Source: RFSX01 sp965230215 (GTDB lineage Bacteria > Bacteroidota > Bacteroidia > Chitinophagales > Saprospiraceae). From it: a DNA stretch of 64,000 nt. A program made the translations under genes and the position numbers. Positions 63,201 to 64,000 of this stretch are shown in pieces. How positions within the stretch are numbered: the first letter of the stretch is position 1; the number at the start of each line of letters is the position of its first letter. Below the pieces are notes generated by a model. That model was not told where the DNA came from and did not search any database. It saw only the letters and a program-made list of their open reading frames with translations. The stretch covers positions 1 to 64,000 of the forward strand of contig CBDDKN010000004.1 in NCBI GenBank assembly GCA_965230215.1, given 5' to 3'.

Positions 63201-64000
63201 TTGTAGAGTGTTATGATGACATTGTTTCAGGAACACCTACTGTCACGGTATCATGTGGATTAGATTATGATGTGACTACAGATGGGCCATATTTGGTATT
63301 AGGACAAGATGGTTGTGATGAAGCCAAATATGAATTAGTCTATACAGTTACAGATGTATGTGGAAGAAGTGCAAGTTGTACACAAACATTTACTCTTGAC
63401 AATGATGGACCTACAATTACATGTCCAGCGGACGAGACTGTTGAATGTTTTGATGATATCCATATCGGTACGGCTACCGTAAATGTAGCTTGTGGACTCG
63501 ATTACGATATTACAACAGACGGTCCACATTTGGTATTAGGACAAGATGAATGTGATGACGCCGTTTATGAAGTAACTTATACTGTTACTGATGAGTGCGG
63601 CAGAACATCAAGCTGTATTCAGAAATTTACTTTAGACAATGAAGGGCCAACAATTGTTTGTCCTCCTGATCAGACTATTGAGTGTATCAGTGACATGATG
63701 GAAGGTATTCCAACAGTTACTACATCATGTGGTCTTGACTATCAGGTTTTTGTTGCCATGCCAAGTATTGTTGGAGCAGAGGCAAATTGTCCTGGTCAGG
63801 TATACTACATTAGTTATACTGTAGAGGATGAATGCGGCAGAACAGCTACTTGTGATCAGAAATTCACGATAGAGAATGATCCTCCAACCATAGTATGTCC
63901 ACCAGATCAAGTTGTAGAATGCTATGATGATATTGTAACTGGTACGCCGAGTGTTACAGTATCATGTTTCTTAGATTATGATGTAACAACAGATGGACCG
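57272..64000 (+). CDS. Giant secreted adhesin-like protein: thioester domain, C-type-lectin-like domain, HYR-type repeat array (partial)
   Basis: 2243 codons are visible and the frame stays open to the right edge. A signal peptide covers about 1-26 (ends VAQ). Residues ~40-190 resemble a Cys-Gln thioester adhesion domain: AYCVD with Cys51 and VQNAIWYF with Gln94. A Cys-rich beta region follows. A C-type-lectin-like domain covers about 703-828 (WLSLSD, WRWYDNE, an EPS motif at 794-796, KWTD and VIMEVEC). Beta-sandwich and HYR-like units occupy about 890-1333. From residue 1334 an exact 79-residue repeat runs, 12 units starting at 61271, continuing past the window. A T9SS C-terminal domain would be expected but is not visible. 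Confidence 0.85.
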   Translation, partial: MKNYTLKLIPIFVFALATLLSIDMVAQTATTTTSSPSPIMDIGGNNYQAYCVDYYDNQPYVGATYQFDYTPENVDDNVRACLEGMGSYGVSAVQNAIWYFTDGISPSGGSNAWTIINNVNNGSYTPHCATEWNPDDNSLQDMCVEFDQSCDNFAYECTDGVAVDVYGESENNKSASVFIPNSGNVFKTVVEIVYKGCDPGSSVQATINGGTVTIPEIVVMGGSSNVHVYRKTFDYSVSSASTYEECSGLQSILAFAFRNVANNGTVSGQYTAISGYCDDQNFTIPIIEDSSLRDITVTVPVSEVTNDGRHMRITATAGGQTAVEYINFPDNGCCLSVREVVITDVPGSATQVDININTEPNSDNFNPKNCGQSYVIAGIITAEVECNTVVCNGSITGVYIYDQATDAPVPGIPALFNGQNIDASLLPSNYYIVAETVGNIESVDISVDGLPQNCEDHEPYTFPNGAQDDDAGWNGGIGSYTVEADAYALEGCTGDLCDDVSLTFNIVQDCVDFSVDAGNDVTICEEEEVTLSAMVNGATECDCCVREVSNTNHCNNSNYYVLWLDGEHFTGNGDLVWEECGDGTARLTGTATKSGTTYHIDITYSGYSNTPPQGSPKDNNCGSTNASGWFYYTEMTGTLTNGSHVYTLTRRGPAFQVGNGANITATGYGGSGWFNATKNGNTIVGDINIMLSQNCSSSANCSSQTIAGMDYLGAYGNSHYYMKPDGDLTYWDAVDFVNSRGGHLPKVETQGENDWIAAQLSGSIWLSLSDEAQEGTWRWYDNEEAIYTNWKSGEPSNNSGEDFARMLPDGKWTDRPSSQYYWVIMEVECGSQGGGGIVDDVSYLWTPGNFTTPTITVSPTNTTTYTVQVTGCDGCVASDNVTVTVDGDFSCPADVTIDCDESAHPDNTGYPSLTCDPNAVITYEDNDSGTCPTIKTRTWTASVTRIVEDPCIPQDLAHWDFANAYAKCSNGVEPLDGNGLAPSSTTSSHCNNLYISNVTNNDGSSCVKGAFGSAESAICVTASPESFFKDNDDDAITFTVEFGANDEGRLTGISFYEKNQKHNENFGNVDYAQKYGFRVLKNGSEIYRNVDNPTTKDVWTLHNFDFTGVDFEYSGATIFKFEILGYDPTDFGYNKQVWEFDELIVRGCCGTEVSNEVQEFTCTQTITINDNEFPTLTNVPADVTVQCADDVPPVATDVIADDNCAFMTDFTEEVQNEQACNIFQVVRTWIVTDACGNETSDSQVITVEDTTPPTATNPTDITIDCYIDLPNPDTDVVVGEYDNCPEPPTVEWIDDDPDFVPCLDYETTIVRTYRVTDCSGNTTDVYQNIIIDNDGPSITCPADQTVECFSDITAGTPSVDGNCTPNPTVTTEGPYLVSGQDDCDGAKYEITYTVTDDCGNTDSCIQTFTIDNEGPTITCPADQTIECIDDINEGTPTVVTSCLLEYEVIVAIPTIIGTAANCPGNEYKILYSALDECNRSAECEQTFTIENDPPTITCPADEIVECYADISEGQATVQISCGIQYDVTTVGPTLVSGQADCDDAVYEIVYTVTDECGRSASCTQTFTLDNDGPTITCPADEIVECFDDIAEGTATVSVSCGLDYDVTTDGPNLVFGQDGCDDAVYEIVYTVTDECGRSASCTQTFTLDNEGPTIVCPDDLTVECIDDITEGIPTVTVACGLDYEVFVAMPSIVGAEANCPGQVYFISYTVEDECGRTATCDQKFTIENDPPTIVCPPDQVVECYDDIVAGTPSVTVSCFLDYDVTTDGPHLVFGQDGCDDAKYEITYTVTDVCGRSASCTQTFTLDNHGPTITCPADETVECYDDIASGTPVVIVACGLDYDVTTDGPHLVFGQDGCDDAVYEIVYTVEDECGRTSSCTQKFTLDNHGPTITCPADKTIECIDGIVEGIPTVSVACGLDYEVLVAIPDLMGPEINCPGNVYTITYTVVDECGREASCDQKFTIENDPPTIVCPPDQIVECYDDIVSGTPTVTVSCGLDYDVTTDGPYLVLGQDGCDEAKYELVYTVTDVCGRSASCTQTFTLDNDGPTITCPADETVECFDDIHIGTATVNVACGLDYDITTDGPHLVLGQDECDDAVYEVTYTVTDECGRTSSCIQKFTLDNEGPTIVCPPDQTIECISDMMEGIPTVTTSCGLDYQVFVAMPSIVGAEANCPGQVYYISYTVEDECGRTATCDQKFTIENDPPTIVCPPDQVVECYDDIVTGTPSVTVSCFLDYDVTTDGP
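61271..64000 (+). repeat. 79-residue (237-bp) HYR-type coding repeats with 711-bp superperiod
   Basis: Units start at 61271, 61508, 61745, 61982, 62219, 62456, 62693, 62930, 63167, 63404, 63641 and 63878, always 237 bases apart. Each unit opens GPTI(T/V)CP and has about six Cys. Units at 61508, 62219, 62930 and 63641 share an NCPG-type variant, so the true period is three units (711 bases). Units 62219-62692 and 63641-64000 are nearly identical in DNA, showing recent duplication. Confidence 0.93.

Noticed and set aside
59511..63910. Short frames on both strands inside the giant adhesin
   Set aside because: They are shadows of the long plus-strand frame; several minus-strand ones repeat with the 79-residue coding repeats.

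Overview
The window comes from a member of the Bacteroidota, most likely a Saprospiria-like marine or activated-sludge type. This rests on several signals: type IX secretion (T9SS) C-terminal sorting domains, a TonB receptor paired with a DUF4249 lipoprotein, an M43 metalloprotease with a sorting tail, FG-GAP/ASPIC and DUF7619-type surface proteins, and a giant HYR-type repeat protein. Base composition is AT-rich by eye (about 40% GC), and many short lipoproteins carry an early Cys. The exact genus cannot be read from the sequence.

Layout. 1-7235: the start of a CcoI/FixI-type copper ATPase (cut by the left edge), a ferredoxin-NADP reductase, a persulfide dioxygenase/rhodanese fusion, an Nramp-like transporter and a run of small lipoproteins, including an exported acetolactate-decarboxylase homologue and a DUF3365 haem protein. 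7236-8270: tRNA-Ala(GGC) flanked on both sides by tandem repeats that each carry a piece of the tRNA end. 8330-12302: an ECF sigma factor and RskA-like anti-sigma pair, divergent from a split DUF4331 pair and a TPR protein. 12997-24776: a Cys-tailed thioredoxin-fold-like protein, two large secreted T9SS proteins, DNA alkylation repair, a CDF zinc exporter, a GNAT, a small SET protein, a TonB/DUF4249 pair and a zinc-ribbon-like lipoprotein. 24850-36041: enzymes (MDR reductase, VOC, alpha/beta hydrolase, M28 peptidase, methyltransferase, SDR, nitroreductase), a TetR regulator with a visible operator, and a frameshifted FG-GAP/ASPIC gene. 36098-55765: mostly housekeeping (priA, HDAC-like, enoyl-CoA hydratase, obgE, dnaA, split 5'-nucleotidase, HesB/IscA, icd, M14 peptidase, sugar transferase, aroE, proline dehydrogenase, CoA-binding protein).

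55766-64000 is the most unusual part. A roughly 850-base leader region has no gene but contains several strong hairpins and two intrinsic terminators. It is followed by a small secreted protein and, 7 bases later, by a giant secreted protein that runs off the right edge (2243 codons visible). The giant protein begins with what looks like a Cys-Gln thioester adhesion domain, carries a C-type-lectin-like domain, and continues into a precise 79-residue Cys-rich repeat array with a three-repeat superperiod.

Regulatory links. Crp/Fnr-type boxes (TGAT-N4-ATCA core) lie upstream of the copper ATPase, the persulfide dioxygenase, the Cys-tailed protein and a small membrane protein. This suggests one oxygen- or redox-responsive regulon scattered through the window. 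All functional assignments are from reading motifs; no database search was run.
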